In this document: positions 1 to 7,528 of the stretch, piece by piece
Position numbering within the stretch: position 1 is the stretch's first letter
Layout of the letters: every line of letters begins with the position of its first letter
Assembly: GCA_934339365.1 (NCBI GenBank)
Contig: CAKRHW010000022.1
Location: 1-20,928, forward strand
Origin: an uncultured Lachnospiraceae bacterium
GTDB lineage: Bacteria; Bacillota; Clostridia; Lachnospirales; Lachnospiraceae
DNA: 20,928 nucleotides
Reading direction: 5' to 3'
The notes under the pieces: generated by a model
Seen by the model: only the letters and a program-made list of their open reading frames with translations
Told to the model about the DNA's origin: nothing
The model's database searches: none
Translations under genes and position numbers: made by a program

Positions 1-304
1 CTCCTTCTGCAAAAGTTATTGCAACAGATTTCTCTATTTTATAACTTTTTTGTTGCGTTAAGTTTTTCAATTAAAGCAAATAATAAAAGCTTGTTTTTCT
101 TTCTGATTGTATACTACTACTTTTGCTGTCCCTTAAACATCTCTTTCATATACATTGGACTATATCTTCTTGCCTGATCTTCCGCAAAATCAAGATACTA
201 TGAAGTAAGAATCCATATTCCAATCCAAAAATACTGTGATTTCAATACTTTTATTTTATAATAAGGGTGGTTCTGAATAGTTACCATAAAACAATATATA
301 TAAT
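1..304. other. Intergenic edge region, no intact gene
   Basis: No open frame of convincing length lies here. On the minus strand, codons 197 down to the TAG at 117-119 read YLDFAEDQARRYSPMYMKEM followed by FKGQQK, a charged helix-like string that looks like the tail of a real protein but has an in-frame stop directly upstream, so it could be a gene relic. I do not recognise it. The rest is AT-rich with short AAAGTTAT/ATAACTTT inverted repeats near position 12-50. Confidence 0.3.
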
Positions 305-1231
305 TTAGCATTTTACTGTTTTATAATGATTAATCCCATATACAAGTAATCCAAACGGTACGGTGATTGCAAGAATCGGATAAAAATAAATGATATTAAT
401 ATTTCCATACAAACCCCCTCCAATAATCGGTCCCAAAGACATCCCCAAATCTAATCCAATGTAATATGTACTATTTGCAAGCCCTCTTTTCCCTTTTCCT
501 GCAAGTAAAATAGCTCTCGACTGACAAACAGAACACATAAGCCCATAGCCCCCTGCCATGAATGCTGCTGCAAAAAACATAATAATAATCGCAATAGGTA
601 TCACTTTTCTATCTACTATTTCCAATCTTCGATCAATACTTGCATTTTCCTCCTGCTCCGGCAATATAGGTTCTCCTTTGTCATAAACGAATTGAATACT
701 CAAAATTGTCAAAACTATAAATATCGTAGCAACTAAAAATGCTGTTTTATATCCTACGCTTTCATATATGCTTACTCCGATTGCAGGTGAAATTGCCATT
801 CCGAGTGCATTCATAGTCCCATACAATCCCATTCCAGAACCTATTTTTTCTTTAGGTAACAGATTAGACATCCAGGTAGACATGCAAACGGAACAGCAGG
901 AATATCCAATTCCATTTATATTACGAGAAATGATGATAAAAGTCGGATTCCATGCAAGGATATAACCAATACAAGAAATAGTCATCAATCCTGCACCAAT
1001 GAAAGATAATTTGTATTTACTAATTTTATCTGCCAGATTGCCCACAAAAGGCCGGCAAAACAAAGCACATATATTCATAAGTCCGCCAATAATACCCATC
1101 ATCATTGCACTTGCACCTAAACTTTCCGAATAACCTGTAATCAAAGGCGTCACAAGCATTGGACTCGATAGATAAAAAAAACTTGAAATCAAAATTAAAA
1201 TAATATCATGTCTATAAATTTTACTTTTCAT
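305..1231 (-). pseudogene. MFS efflux transporter with internal deletion
   Basis: This is a major facilitator superfamily transporter of the drug-efflux type, acting in the cytoplasmic membrane. The first six transmembrane segments look complete, including the motif-A-like loop FVGNLADKISKYK between segments 2 and 3. The start is placed at MKSKIYRHD because CAGGATTATT gives a ribosome site just upstream; an in-frame extension to 1312 is possible. The protein would be 308 residues, whereas this family usually has about 390. Segment 7 (VIPIAIIIMFFAAAF) runs directly into MAGGYGLMCSVCQS, which has the character of segment 10, so segments 8 and 9 appear to be missing. The lesion keeps the frame, so a shortened protein could be made, but a working pump is unlikely. 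It lies downstream of a broken marR gene, its probable former regulator. Confidence 0.72.
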
Positions 1232-1318
1232 AATAATCCTGTATTCCTTTCTCATATGAATTTTTTGCTCTGGCTTCTTATTACAAATATACATCATGCT
1301 GTATATTTGCATAAAAAA

Positions 1319-1484
1319 CTATCTGATGTTTTGTAAAACTCTTGTAATTAAAGCAGAAAAAAGTTAAACTGTCTGCCTGCTCTGCTGTTATATATAATTC
1401 TTTCAAATGTTTATTTCGATTTTTTACAATCTGATTTGCCAGCGTTAATACTTGTCTGGCTAATTCATATTCTTTATTTCTCAT
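1319..1484 (-). pseudogene. MarR-family regulator, middle deleted
   Basis: The first 43 codons, from MRNKEYELARQVLTLANQIV to EQADSLTFF, read like the N-terminal dimerisation helix of a MarR repressor. The winged-helix DNA-binding domain expected next is absent. After a frame change the sequence reads ALITRVLQNIR and stops at 1319-1321, which resembles a MarR C-terminal helix. The two ends therefore look joined after loss of roughly 90 codons. The ribosome site GAGGAGAGG and the promoter region upstream are intact. MarR repressors normally control an adjacent efflux gene, here the MFS gene that follows on the same strand. The call rests on pattern resemblance of short pieces. Confidence 0.6.
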
Positions 1485-1514
1485 TTTTATCCTCTCCTCA
1501 TAATTTTCTATGCC

Positions 1515-1549
1515 AAAGCCAATCTGTTAGCTTTATATTATTTTGTCAA
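1515..1549 (-). promoter_or_regulatory. marR promoter with palindromic operator
   Basis: AAAGCCAATCTGTTAGCTTT (1515-1534) is an 8-4-8 inverted repeat with a single mismatch between arms. A TTGACA -35 box lies at 1544-1549 on the minus strand, and the palindrome covers the -10 position (weak match CAGATT at 1521-1526). The position suits an autoregulatory MarR operator. The regulator itself is broken. Confidence 0.5.
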
Positions 1550-1578
1550 GAGAGTAAAAGATTATTTCTCCACGCAAA

Positions 1579-1619
1579 ATAGACACCTTTACATTCTAGA
1601 AAGAAGCAAAAGTGTCTAT
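1579..1619 (-). terminator. Hairpin downstream of ldh
   Basis: ATAGACAC and GTGTCTAT form an 8-bp stem, extended past one mismatch by TTT/AAA, enclosing a long loop. Read on the minus strand the hairpin is followed by a short TTTTG tract. It lies 39 bases after the lactate dehydrogenase stop and is a plausible but weak intrinsic terminator for the operon. Confidence 0.45.
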
Positions 1620-1657
1620 CTTTTCATATAATTTTTTAAGTTTATTTCTTCTCTTGT

Positions 1658-2605
1658 TTACAATTCAAGTGTATCTATAATTGCCTTTAAAGCATCAGCT
1701 GATTCTTTCAGTTTTAATGCTTCTTCTCCACTAAGATTAATCGGTATATCCGATTCCACACCATCTGAGCCTACAATAGCCGGCATGCTTAACACTACTC
1801 CATCCATTTCGTATACACTATGCATCATGTGTGATACCGGAAGAATTGATTTTTCATCTCTCATAATTACTTCACAGATTCGCTTTACCGACATTGCAAT
1901 TCCATAATATGTAGCATGTTTTTTATTTATTATTTCATAAGCACTGTTCTTTACAGCCGTTGCAATTTCTTCTGTATTTTCCTTGTGCTTATAATGCCCT
2001 CTCATTTCACACATTTCGCTTAATGGTACTCCCGAAACATTTGCAGAAGACCATGCTACTACCTCGCTGTCCCCATGTTCTCCCACAATAAATGCGTGGA
2101 CACTTCGGCTATCTACAGATAAGTGCTCTCCTAATTTAGATCTGAGTCTGGCAGTATCTAGTACCGTTCCTGATCCAATTACCCTGTTTTCCGGAAGGCC
2201 GGATAACTTGATGGCTACCTGTGTCAGAATATCTACTGGATTTGCAACCACCAGCATAATTCCGTCAAAATTTCTTTTCGCTATTTCCGGAATAATCGAC
2301 TTAAATATCGCTACATTTTTATTAACCAGATCCAGTCTTGTCTCTCCCGGCTTTTGTCCTGCTCCGGCAGATATTATTACAATTGCAGCATCTGTTACAT
2401 CATCGTAATCTCCTGCATAGATTCTCATTGGACTGGCAAATGGTATTCCATGGCTTATGTCCATGGCTTCTCCTTCTGCTTTATTCTTGTCTGCATCAAT
2501 CAGAACAATTTCATTAAATAATCCACTCTGCATTAAAGCAAATACCGATGCAGAACCGACAAAGCCACAGCCTACCATAACTGCCTTTTTTGAATTTATA
2601 ATCAT
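1658..2605 (-). CDS. ldh: L-lactate dehydrogenase
   Basis: This enzyme reduces pyruvate to L-lactate with NADH in the cytoplasm, regenerating NAD+ in fermentation. The N-terminal Rossmann fold shows GCGFVGSA, followed by the acidic residue of IVLIDADKNKAEG that binds the NAD ribose. The active-site loop GQKPGETRLDL has the Gln that selects lactate over malate and the catalytic Arg. NPVDILT, the substrate Arg in LDTARLR and the catalytic His in VGEHGDSE follow. The Arg/His pair that binds fructose-1,6-bisphosphate in bacterial enzymes seems present. The 315-residue length is normal. I chose the ATG at 2603-2605 because AAGGAGAG lies just upstream; a longer in-frame reading would overlap the rubrerythrin gene. 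Only 13 bases separate it from rubrerythrin, so the two share a transcript. Confidence 0.95.
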   Translation of the reverse strand: MIINSKKAVMVGCGFVGSASVFALMQSGLFNEIVLIDADKNKAEGEAMDISHGIPFASPMRIYAGDYDDVTDAAIVIISAGAGQKPGETRLDLVNKNVAIFKSIIPEIAKRNFDGIMLVVANPVDILTQVAIKLSGLPENRVIGSGTVLDTARLRSKLGEHLSVDSRSVHAFIVGEHGDSEVVAWSSANVSGVPLSEMCEMRGHYKHKENTEEIATAVKNSAYEIINKKHATYYGIAMSVKRICEVIMRDEKSILPVSHMMHSVYEMDGVVLSMPAIVGSDGVESDIPINLSGEEALKLKESADALKAIIDTLEL

Positions 2606-2618
2606 AGTATCACTCTCC

Positions 2619-3161
2619 TTAATAATTTTCTGCGTGTACCTCAAAATAACTCTGTGGATGATTACATACCGGACAAACCTCCGGGGCCCTTGTTCCCACT
2701 ACGATATGACCACAGTTGCGGCATTCCCATATCTTAACCTCACTTTTCTCGAATACCTGTGCTGTCTCGATATTCTTAAGAAGATCACGATATCTCTCTT
2801 CATGACGCTTTTCAATTTCTCCTACAGCTCTGAATTTTGCTGCAAGTTCCGGGAATCCTTCCTCCTCAGCAGTCTTGGCAAAATCTTCGTACATATCTGT
2901 CCACTCAAAGTTTTCTCCTTCCGCTGCAGCTGCAAGATTTTCCTTTGTATTACCGATTCCTGCTAATTCCTTGAACCACATTTTAGCATGCTCTTTCTCA
3001 TTATTTGCTGTCTTTAAAAATAACTCTGACATCTGCTCATAGCCTTCCTTCTTTGCTACAGATGCAAAATAAGTATACTTATTTCTTGCCTGGGATTCTC
3101 CTGCAAATGCCTCCTGTAAATTCTTCTCTGTCTGTGTTCCTGTATATTTGTTTGCTGCCAT
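2619..3161 (-). CDS. rbr: Rubrerythrin
   Basis: Rubrerythrin is a cytoplasmic peroxide reductase of anaerobes that takes electrons from rubredoxin or NADH-linked partners. Residues 1-135 form the ferritin-like four-helix domain with diiron ligands including Glu22, Glu55-x-x-His58 and Glu117-x-x-His120. Residues 145-180 are the rubredoxin-like domain, with Cys147-x-x-Cys150 and Cys163-x-x-Cys166 for one iron. The 180-residue length is typical. The ribosome site AAGGAGG overlaps the stop codon of the upstream regulator gene, indicating translation from one transcript. A PerR-like regulator, rubrerythrin and lactate dehydrogenase in one operon suggests an oxidative-stress module that also adjusts redox balance. 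Confidence 0.96.
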   Translation of the reverse strand: MAANKYTGTQTEKNLQEAFAGESQARNKYTYFASVAKKEGYEQMSELFLKTANNEKEHAKMWFKELAGIGNTKENLAAAAEGENFEWTDMYEDFAKTAEEEGFPELAAKFRAVGEIEKRHEERYRDLLKNIETAQVFEKSEVKIWECRNCGHIVVGTRAPEVCPVCNHPQSYFEVHAENY

Positions 3162-3174
3162 TTTAATTTCCTCC

Positions 3175-3600
3175 TTATTCTTTGCTCTCTTTTTTGCTCT
3201 GTTCGTTGTTTACTTCTTTGTTTTCTTTCATGCATTCAGGACATATGCCCTTAAAGAAAATATCATAACTTAAAAATTTCACTCCATGGTTGTTATGTAT
3301 TCTCTTTTCTAAATCAGGTATTTCATCCATATCAACATCTAAAATATCACCACAATTCACGCATCTGACGTGATAATGATTTTCCAATGTGAAATCAAAA
3401 CGATCTGGTCCATCCGGAACTTCAACCTTTCGAATCGCTCCCTCTTCCGCCAGTATGCCCAGATTTCGATAGACCGTTCCCTTCCCTATTGTAGGATGGT
3501 CTTTTTTAATGAATTCATACACTTCATCAGCCGTTACATGTCTCTTTAATTCATTTACTGCATTGCGCACTAAATCTTTCTGAATTGTATTCCTTCTAAT
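3175..3600 (-). CDS. PerR-like Fur-family repressor with apparent ATT start
   Basis: This is a Fur-family metalloregulator. With the start at 3598-3600 the protein has 141 residues. An N-terminal winged helix includes HVTADEVYEF and GTVYRNL. The residues aligning with the PerR regulatory metal site are all present: His21, Asp69, His75, His77 and Asp88. The structural zinc site is Cys80-x-x-Cys83 and Cys120-x-x-Cys123. The Asp at position 88, where Fur proteins usually have Glu, favours PerR. The only in-frame ordinary start is an internal GTG at 3568-3570, which would delete part of helix 1 and has no ribosome site. In-frame upstream codons encode RRNTIQKDLV, the usual beginning of this family, preceded by ATT and, 7 bases earlier, a perfect AAGGAGG. 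Translation from ATT is therefore likely, unless the ATT is a sequencing error for ATG. Confidence 0.88.
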   Translation of the reverse strand: MRRNTIQKDLVRNAVNELKRHVTADEVYEFIKKDHPTIGKGTVYRNLGILAEEGAIRKVEVPDGPDRFDFTLENHYHVRCVNCGDILDVDMDEIPDLEKRIHNNHGVKFLSYDIFFKGICPECMKENKEVNNEQSKKESKE

Positions 3601-3612
3601 ATTATCGCCTCC

Positions 3613-3666
3613 TTATTAGGATTAATTCTTAATTAGGATTATACTCTATTTAATTTTGATTGTCAA
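3613..3666 (-). promoter_or_regulatory. Consensus promoter and operator of the perR-rbr-ldh operon
   Basis: On the minus strand, TTGACA (3661-3666) and TATAAT (3638-3643) are separated by exactly 17 bases, a perfect sigma-A promoter. Immediately downstream lies the 13-bp inverted repeat ATTAATTCTTAAT (3621-3633), flanked by two copies of ATTAGGATTA (3615-3624 and 3632-3641). An AT-rich palindrome at the transcription start resembles a Per/Fur box and suggests autorepression; the exact consensus match is imperfect. Confidence 0.75.
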
Positions 3667-3744
3667 CTAAAAAAATAAAATTTTCTTTCCCGCAGGATAA
3701 AAAAAACTCCCTCTGGCATCTTTCTTAAAATAACGCATAAAAAT

Positions 3745-3780
3745 ACCGCTTACCTTATGTTTCTACACAAAATAAGCGGT
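3745..3780 (-). terminator. Terminator of the SDR gene
   Basis: ACCGCTTA and TAAGCGGT form a perfect 8-bp stem, with partial pairing inside (TT/AA, TGT/ACA). On the minus strand it is followed by ATTTTT, and it begins 15 bases after the SDR stop codon. Confidence 0.7.
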
Positions 3781-3794
3781 TGTAAATATTTATT

Positions 3795-4448
3795 TTATTC
3801 CGGCCATACAAAGTTGGCGTTTCCGGCTTCAAGTCCATCAATCAGAATGTTTTGCCCTGTACAGAATCGATTTGTAACAGTCATAAAATACGCCCAATCA
3901 GCTGCTTCCTCAACACTCATCCAGCGTTTCAAAGGAGTTTGATCCATAATCTGCTGCCACAGCTTTTTATCCTCCATAACAGGACGGTTAAGCTCTGTCG
4001 TAACCCCTCCAAAATCAAGGCTGTTACAGGTCGCACCATATTTGGCAATGCGGAGTGCGATATTTTTCGCATAAGCAAGTACGCCTCCCTTACTTGCCAC
4101 ATATTCCGGAAACTCCGATCCATTATGTCCGCTTGAAGAACCAATCATAAGCACCGAGCGGATATTTGGATGTACACCATATTTTTCGGTAATAGCAATC
4201 GTTCCTTTTAGATTGACTTCTATGTCATCGGCGTTTTGCACACCGGCATTGTTTATCACGATATCGAAAGGGGCAAGATCCGGGAAATGTGCTTTATCAC
4301 GTATATCGATACCTATATGCGTATACCCTGACTCGAAAATAGAGGCACTCTTACAGTCAAACCCTGTGACTTCATGTCCCTCATTTAAAAACTTTTCGGC
4401 AATTGATTTTCCAATTCCAGAACTTGTTCCTGTAATAAGAATCTTCAT
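3795..4448 (-). CDS. Short-chain dehydrogenase/reductase (SDR)
   Basis: This is a classical SDR oxidoreductase, a cytoplasmic NAD(P)-dependent enzyme. The cofactor motif TGTSSGIG is at residues 7-14, NNAG at 67-70, the catalytic serine lies in IGSSSG near residue 104, and Tyr116-x-x-x-Lys120 (YVASK) completes the active site. Asp31 at the end of the second strand suggests preference for NAD. The protein has 217 residues, slightly short for the family because helices after strand 3 are compact. GAGGA lies 8 bases before the chosen ATG. The substrate cannot be inferred. It has its own promoter upstream and a terminator downstream, so it is probably monocistronic. Confidence 0.9.
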   Translation of the reverse strand: MKILITGTSSGIGKSIAEKFLNEGHEVTGFDCKSASIFESGYTHIGIDIRDKAHFPDLAPFDIVINNAGVQNADDIEVNLKGTIAITEKYGVHPNIRSVLMIGSSSGHNGSEFPEYVASKGGVLAYAKNIALRIAKYGATCNSLDFGGVTTELNRPVMEDKKLWQQIMDQTPLKRWMSVEEAADWAYFMTVTNRFCTGQNILIDGLEAGNANFVWPE

Positions 4449-4489
4449 AAGTTTGTCCTCACATTCTAAGAGAATTTGCATTTTGTTTC

Positions 4490-4518
4490 AGTATAACATA
4501 TTGCCAAAAACAATACAA
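4490..4518 (-). promoter_or_regulatory. Promoter of the SDR gene
   Basis: On the minus strand TTGTAT (4513-4518) and TATACT (4490-4495) are spaced by 17 bases, and TG one base before the -10 box makes it an extended -10 element. Confidence 0.5.
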
Positions 4519-4534
4519 TGTCTCTAAAAGCATC

Positions 4535-5005
4535 CTAAAGAAGTGTACATATCCACGCAACCACAACACAAACCGGAATATAAATAACAAAATGCAAAAT
4601 ATGTGATTTCATGTTATATCCAAACATTTGTGGCCCCACAACCCCTTTCAGTTCCGGATAGAAATGTGGGAAAAAATTTGAGTGACAAAGAAGCACCCAG
4701 TCAAAAAAGAAGATATCGTAGAGTTCCATACAATAAAGCATAACAAGGAATCTTATATAGTATTTTCCAAAACTGAAACCATTTCTTATACCATCCCATG
4801 CAGCAAGAACGACTGCTCCAATAAAGAACAGAATTGCGATTACTTCTATAATCCAACCTATTACATGAGCCCCACGAAACCTCTCTTTTTTATCTGGAAT
4901 TACAGCCAGATTATTCTCCTTCGGTGCAGTAGAGAAAAATCTTTTATCCTGAATAAAACCAACTGTAATCTCGTTTGCAATCCACTTACATAATCTAAAG
5001 ATCAT
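4535..5005 (-). CDS. Membrane protein of unknown function
   Basis: I do not recognise this 156-residue protein. Three to four hydrophobic segments are visible: roughly residues 49-70 (IGWIIEVIAILFFIGAVVLA), 83-110 (IRFLVMLYCMELYDIFFFDW and beyond) and 135-155 (LHFVIYIPVCVVVAWICTLL). The region between carries PHFYPELKGVVGP, probably a loop. Its ATG overlaps the end of the upstream acyl-hydrolase fragment by 11 bases, a coupled arrangement, so it probably once served as the partner of that hydrolase. With the hydrolase truncated and its promoter apparently lost, expression of this gene is uncertain. Confidence 0.65.
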   Translation of the reverse strand: MIFRLCKWIANEITVGFIQDKRFFSTAPKENNLAVIPDKKERFRGAHVIGWIIEVIAILFFIGAVVLAAWDGIRNGFSFGKYYIRFLVMLYCMELYDIFFFDWVLLCHSNFFPHFYPELKGVVGPQMFGYNMKSHILHFVIYIPVCVVVAWICTLL

Positions 5006-5348
5006 TCTGCCATTCTTTTAATGCAGCCGAAAGCCTCTTATCGATATCTTTTCTGGTTGCTTCGCACTCATCTGGATATTCTTTCGCCGCTTTAAAAATA
5101 AAACGCAACACAAATTTAAGTCCTACAGGCAATGCCATACGAAGCATGGATTCCGGTAGCACAAAATGTGTTCCATGCTCATATACAAGTGCCTCATATT
5201 TGCAGGTATGAGGATGCTCTTTTAAGCGCTGATCCATGCGACGGATATATTTTCCTGCTTCCCAAAATGAATCGTCGTCTGCTCCTACAAGAAGCAGCCT
5301 TCCTTTGCTTTCCCTTTTCGCTGTAATATTACAAATGCAATGATACAA
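4995..5348 (-). pseudogene. C-terminal fragment of BAAT-type acyl-CoA thioester hydrolase
   Basis: The sequence from about 5310 onward (GRLLLVGADDDSFWEAGKYI, then YEHGTHFVLPESML and a Lys/Glu-rich end) resembles the C-terminal third of BAAT/acyl-CoA thioester hydrolase-like alpha/beta-hydrolases, including the Asp of the catalytic triad (GADDD) and the catalytic His in HGTHF. The nucleophile-containing N-terminal two thirds, about 200 residues, are missing. The longest reading begins at a TTG with no good ribosome site, and its first 13 codons do not look like the family. I judge it a truncated gene. The overlap of its end with the downstream membrane-protein start is preserved. Confidence 0.65.
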
Positions 5349-5423
5349 ATAAAATAGTCATCCTAATCTAGACACTCTACACCTAAATGTCTGATTTTTG
5401 GATATTGTACCCACTTTTGTTCA

Positions 5424-5452
5424 TTGTTAAAACGGTACTTGTCCATTAATAT
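5424..5452 (+). promoter_or_regulatory. Candidate promoter of the DUF308-radical SAM pair
   Basis: TTGTTA (5424-5429) and TAATAT (5447-5452) are 17 bases apart, each matching four of six consensus bases. It lies about 35 bases before the inferred start of the DUF308 gene. Confidence 0.4.
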
Positions 5453-5486
5453 ATCCATATATCAAAACAAAACCGAGGTGATATAT

Positions 5487-6041
5487 CTGAAACAGATAAA
5501 AATTGCATGTACCGGCTATATTTTGATCTCCATTGTATTTTACATCACTGGATTTTTATGTATCGTTGATCCTGAATTAATACAATTACATAGAAGAACT
5601 TTAGCTGGTGTCATTCTAATCGCATATGGAATTATTAAAATCATCGGCTACTTTTCAAAGGATTTGTATTGCCTGGCATTCCAATATGATTTTGCCTGTG
5701 GGATTTTTTTGATCGTGCTTGGTATTGCTGCTTTATGCATTAGTGCCAGATTCAAAGACTCTTCTCTCCTGGCCGCACTGGGAATACTAATTTTACTTGA
5801 TAGTCTGCTCAGTATCCAGACGGCACTTGATTCAAAAAAATTCGGATTATCCTCATGGAAATATATCCTTATATTTTCCATGATAACTGGCACTTTGGGA
5901 GCTCTCGTAATTTTAAAAAGTACAATCACATTTGCAGGCTGTGCACTTCTGGCAGAAGGGGGTATGCGGCATTATATTGTCCAGTATACCGCACGACTAC
6001 CTGATTATCATTATCTTGGTGATAATAAACAATCAAAATAA
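5487..6041 (+). CDS. HdeD/DUF308-like membrane protein, apparent CTG start
   Basis: This 184-residue protein has about six evenly spaced hydrophobic helices, short loops and glycine-rich turns such as AGVILIAYGIIKIIGY and FACGIFLIVLGIAALC, the pattern of HdeD/DUF308 membrane proteins. HdeD itself is linked to acid resistance in enterobacteria; the role here is unknown. The only stronger-looking start codon, TTG at 5424, lies within the probable promoter and lacks a ribosome site. A near-perfect anti-16S match, GAGGTGAT (5476-5483), sits just before CTG at 5487, whose frame begins LKQIKIACTGYILI, a natural beginning for the family. CTG is therefore the likely start. Twenty-seven bases separate it from the radical SAM gene, so they are probably cotranscribed. 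Confidence 0.72.
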   Translation: MKQIKIACTGYILISIVFYITGFLCIVDPELIQLHRRTLAGVILIAYGIIKIIGYFSKDLYCLAFQYDFACGIFLIVLGIAALCISARFKDSSLLAALGILILLDSLLSIQTALDSKKFGLSSWKYILIFSMITGTLGALVILKSTITFAGCALLAEGGMRHYIVQYTARLPDYHYLGDNKQSK

Positions 6042-6068
6042 AAAATTTATACAAAGGAGGATGCCATC

Positions 6069-7433
6069 ATGAATGCATCAAACACACTAAAAAAATTTGG
6101 GATTGAACAAACTTTTAATTATATTTTCAAAGATCCTGATAAAAATATGAATAAAATAATGGACTGGGCTGATAAATTTTCCAAAGGAGAATTTCCATCT
6201 CAACGCAAAGCGATACGTGAAGCAATCGAAAATCCTGAACATCCATATTATTCCTATATTCGAAAATTATTTAAGGATGTTGATCCAAATGTAGCAAAAA
6301 CCCTTGCTGTTAACCTCTTCATAAACGCATCTTTAATTGGCTGGCCAAAAGAAGAAGAACTCCGCAAGAAATATGACTGTAATATCCCATGGGCAATCCT
6401 TCTCGATCCAACATCCGCATGTAACCTACACTGTACCGGATGTTGGGCTGCAGAATATGGTCATAAACTAAATCTGACCTACGATGAAATTGACAGTATC
6501 ATCACCCAAGGAAAAGAACTTGGTGTATATATGTATATCTATACCGGTGGTGAACCACTTGTACGTAAAAAAGACTTAATCCGCCTCTGCGAAAAACACT
6601 CTGATTGTGTATTCTTATGCTTTACAAACGCAACTTTAATTGATGAAGAATTTGCAGATGAAATGCTTCGGGTTGGAAATTTTGTTCCTGCCATTTCTCT
6701 AGAAGGATTTGAGGAGGCAACCGATGGTCGCCGTGGAAATGGTGTTTACCAAAAAGTAACAAAAGCTATGGCTCTTCTTCGGGAAAAGAAATTGATTTAT
6801 GGAATTTCCTGTTGTTATACCAGTGCAAATTATGAATCCATTACTTCTGAAGAATTCTATGATTCACTGATTGATCTCGGAGCATATTTCGTATGGTATT
6901 TCCATTATATGCCAGTAGGAAATGACGCTGCACCAAATCTCCTTCCTTCACCAGAACAGCGTATCGGTGTTTACGAAAAAATCCGTCGTTACCGTGCCAC
7001 AAAGCCATTATTTGCGATGGACTTCCAAAACGATGCTGAATATGTTGGTGGATGCATTGCCGGTGGCTATCGTTATTTGCATATCAATGCCAATGGCGAT
7101 ATTGATCCTTGTGTATTTATTCACTATTCAGATTCCAATATTCGCGAGAAAACCTTGCTGGAAGCCTTGCGGTCTCCGATGATGATGGCTTATCACAGAA
7201 ATCAGCCATTCAATGAAAATATGCTTCGCCCGTGTCCAATGCTGGAAAATCCGCAGAAGCTTCGTGAAATGGTTGCCACCGCTGGTGCACATTCCACTGA
7301 TCTGCAGTCACCGGAAAGTGCTGAACATCTCTGTTCAAAATGTGACCATTATGCAGAGCACTGGAAACCAGTAGCAGATAAACTTTGGGCAGAAAACCGT
7401 AAAAAATACAATGAAAAACATTCCCAAAATTAA
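6069..7433 (+). CDS. Radical SAM/SPASM-type enzyme
   Basis: This 454-residue protein binds a [4Fe-4S] cluster through Cys118-x-x-x-Cys122-x-x-Cys125 (CNLHCTGC) and should cleave S-adenosylmethionine to start a radical reaction in the cytoplasm. YIYTGGEPL is the usual GGE motif near the cluster. After the barrel, further cysteines in GGCIAGG, DPCVF, RPCPML and HLCSKCDHY form a SPASM-like auxiliary cluster region. An N-terminal helical stretch of about 105 residues precedes the core. The ribosome site AAAGGAGG is strong. It follows a DUF308 membrane protein and faces a TetR gene. There is no small precursor peptide nearby, so peptide maturation is not supported. The substrate is unknown; a membrane or lipid substrate is one possibility given the partner. 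Confidence 0.88.
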   Translation: MNASNTLKKFGIEQTFNYIFKDPDKNMNKIMDWADKFSKGEFPSQRKAIREAIENPEHPYYSYIRKLFKDVDPNVAKTLAVNLFINASLIGWPKEEELRKKYDCNIPWAILLDPTSACNLHCTGCWAAEYGHKLNLTYDEIDSIITQGKELGVYMYIYTGGEPLVRKKDLIRLCEKHSDCVFLCFTNATLIDEEFADEMLRVGNFVPAISLEGFEEATDGRRGNGVYQKVTKAMALLREKKLIYGISCCYTSANYESITSEEFYDSLIDLGAYFVWYFHYMPVGNDAAPNLLPSPEQRIGVYEKIRRYRATKPLFAMDFQNDAEYVGGCIAGGYRYLHINANGDIDPCVFIHYSDSNIREKTLLEALRSPMMMAYHRNQPFNENMLRPCPMLENPQKLREMVATAGAHSTDLQSPESAEHLCSKCDHYAEHWKPVADKLWAENRKKYNEKHSQN

Positions 7434-7487
7434 AGTTTCATTCATGCCTCAACAGAAACTTTTACATTTGTTCTATATATGAAATAC

Positions 7488-7516
7488 AGGAGTTCTTGCT
7501 TACCGGCAGAACTCCT
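7488..7516 (+). terminator. Terminator of the radical SAM gene
   Basis: AGGAGTTCT and AGAACTCCT form a 9-bp stem, extended by TGC/GCA with one bulge, and followed by CTTTTC on the plus strand. It separates two convergent genes. Confidence 0.75.
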
Positions 7517-7528
7517 CTTTTCGTACAA

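Noticed and set aside
2457..2966. A 169-codon plus-strand open frame opposite rubrerythrin and ldh
   Set aside because: It is antisense to two clearly conserved enzymes, has no ribosome site and its translation has no protein-like domain.
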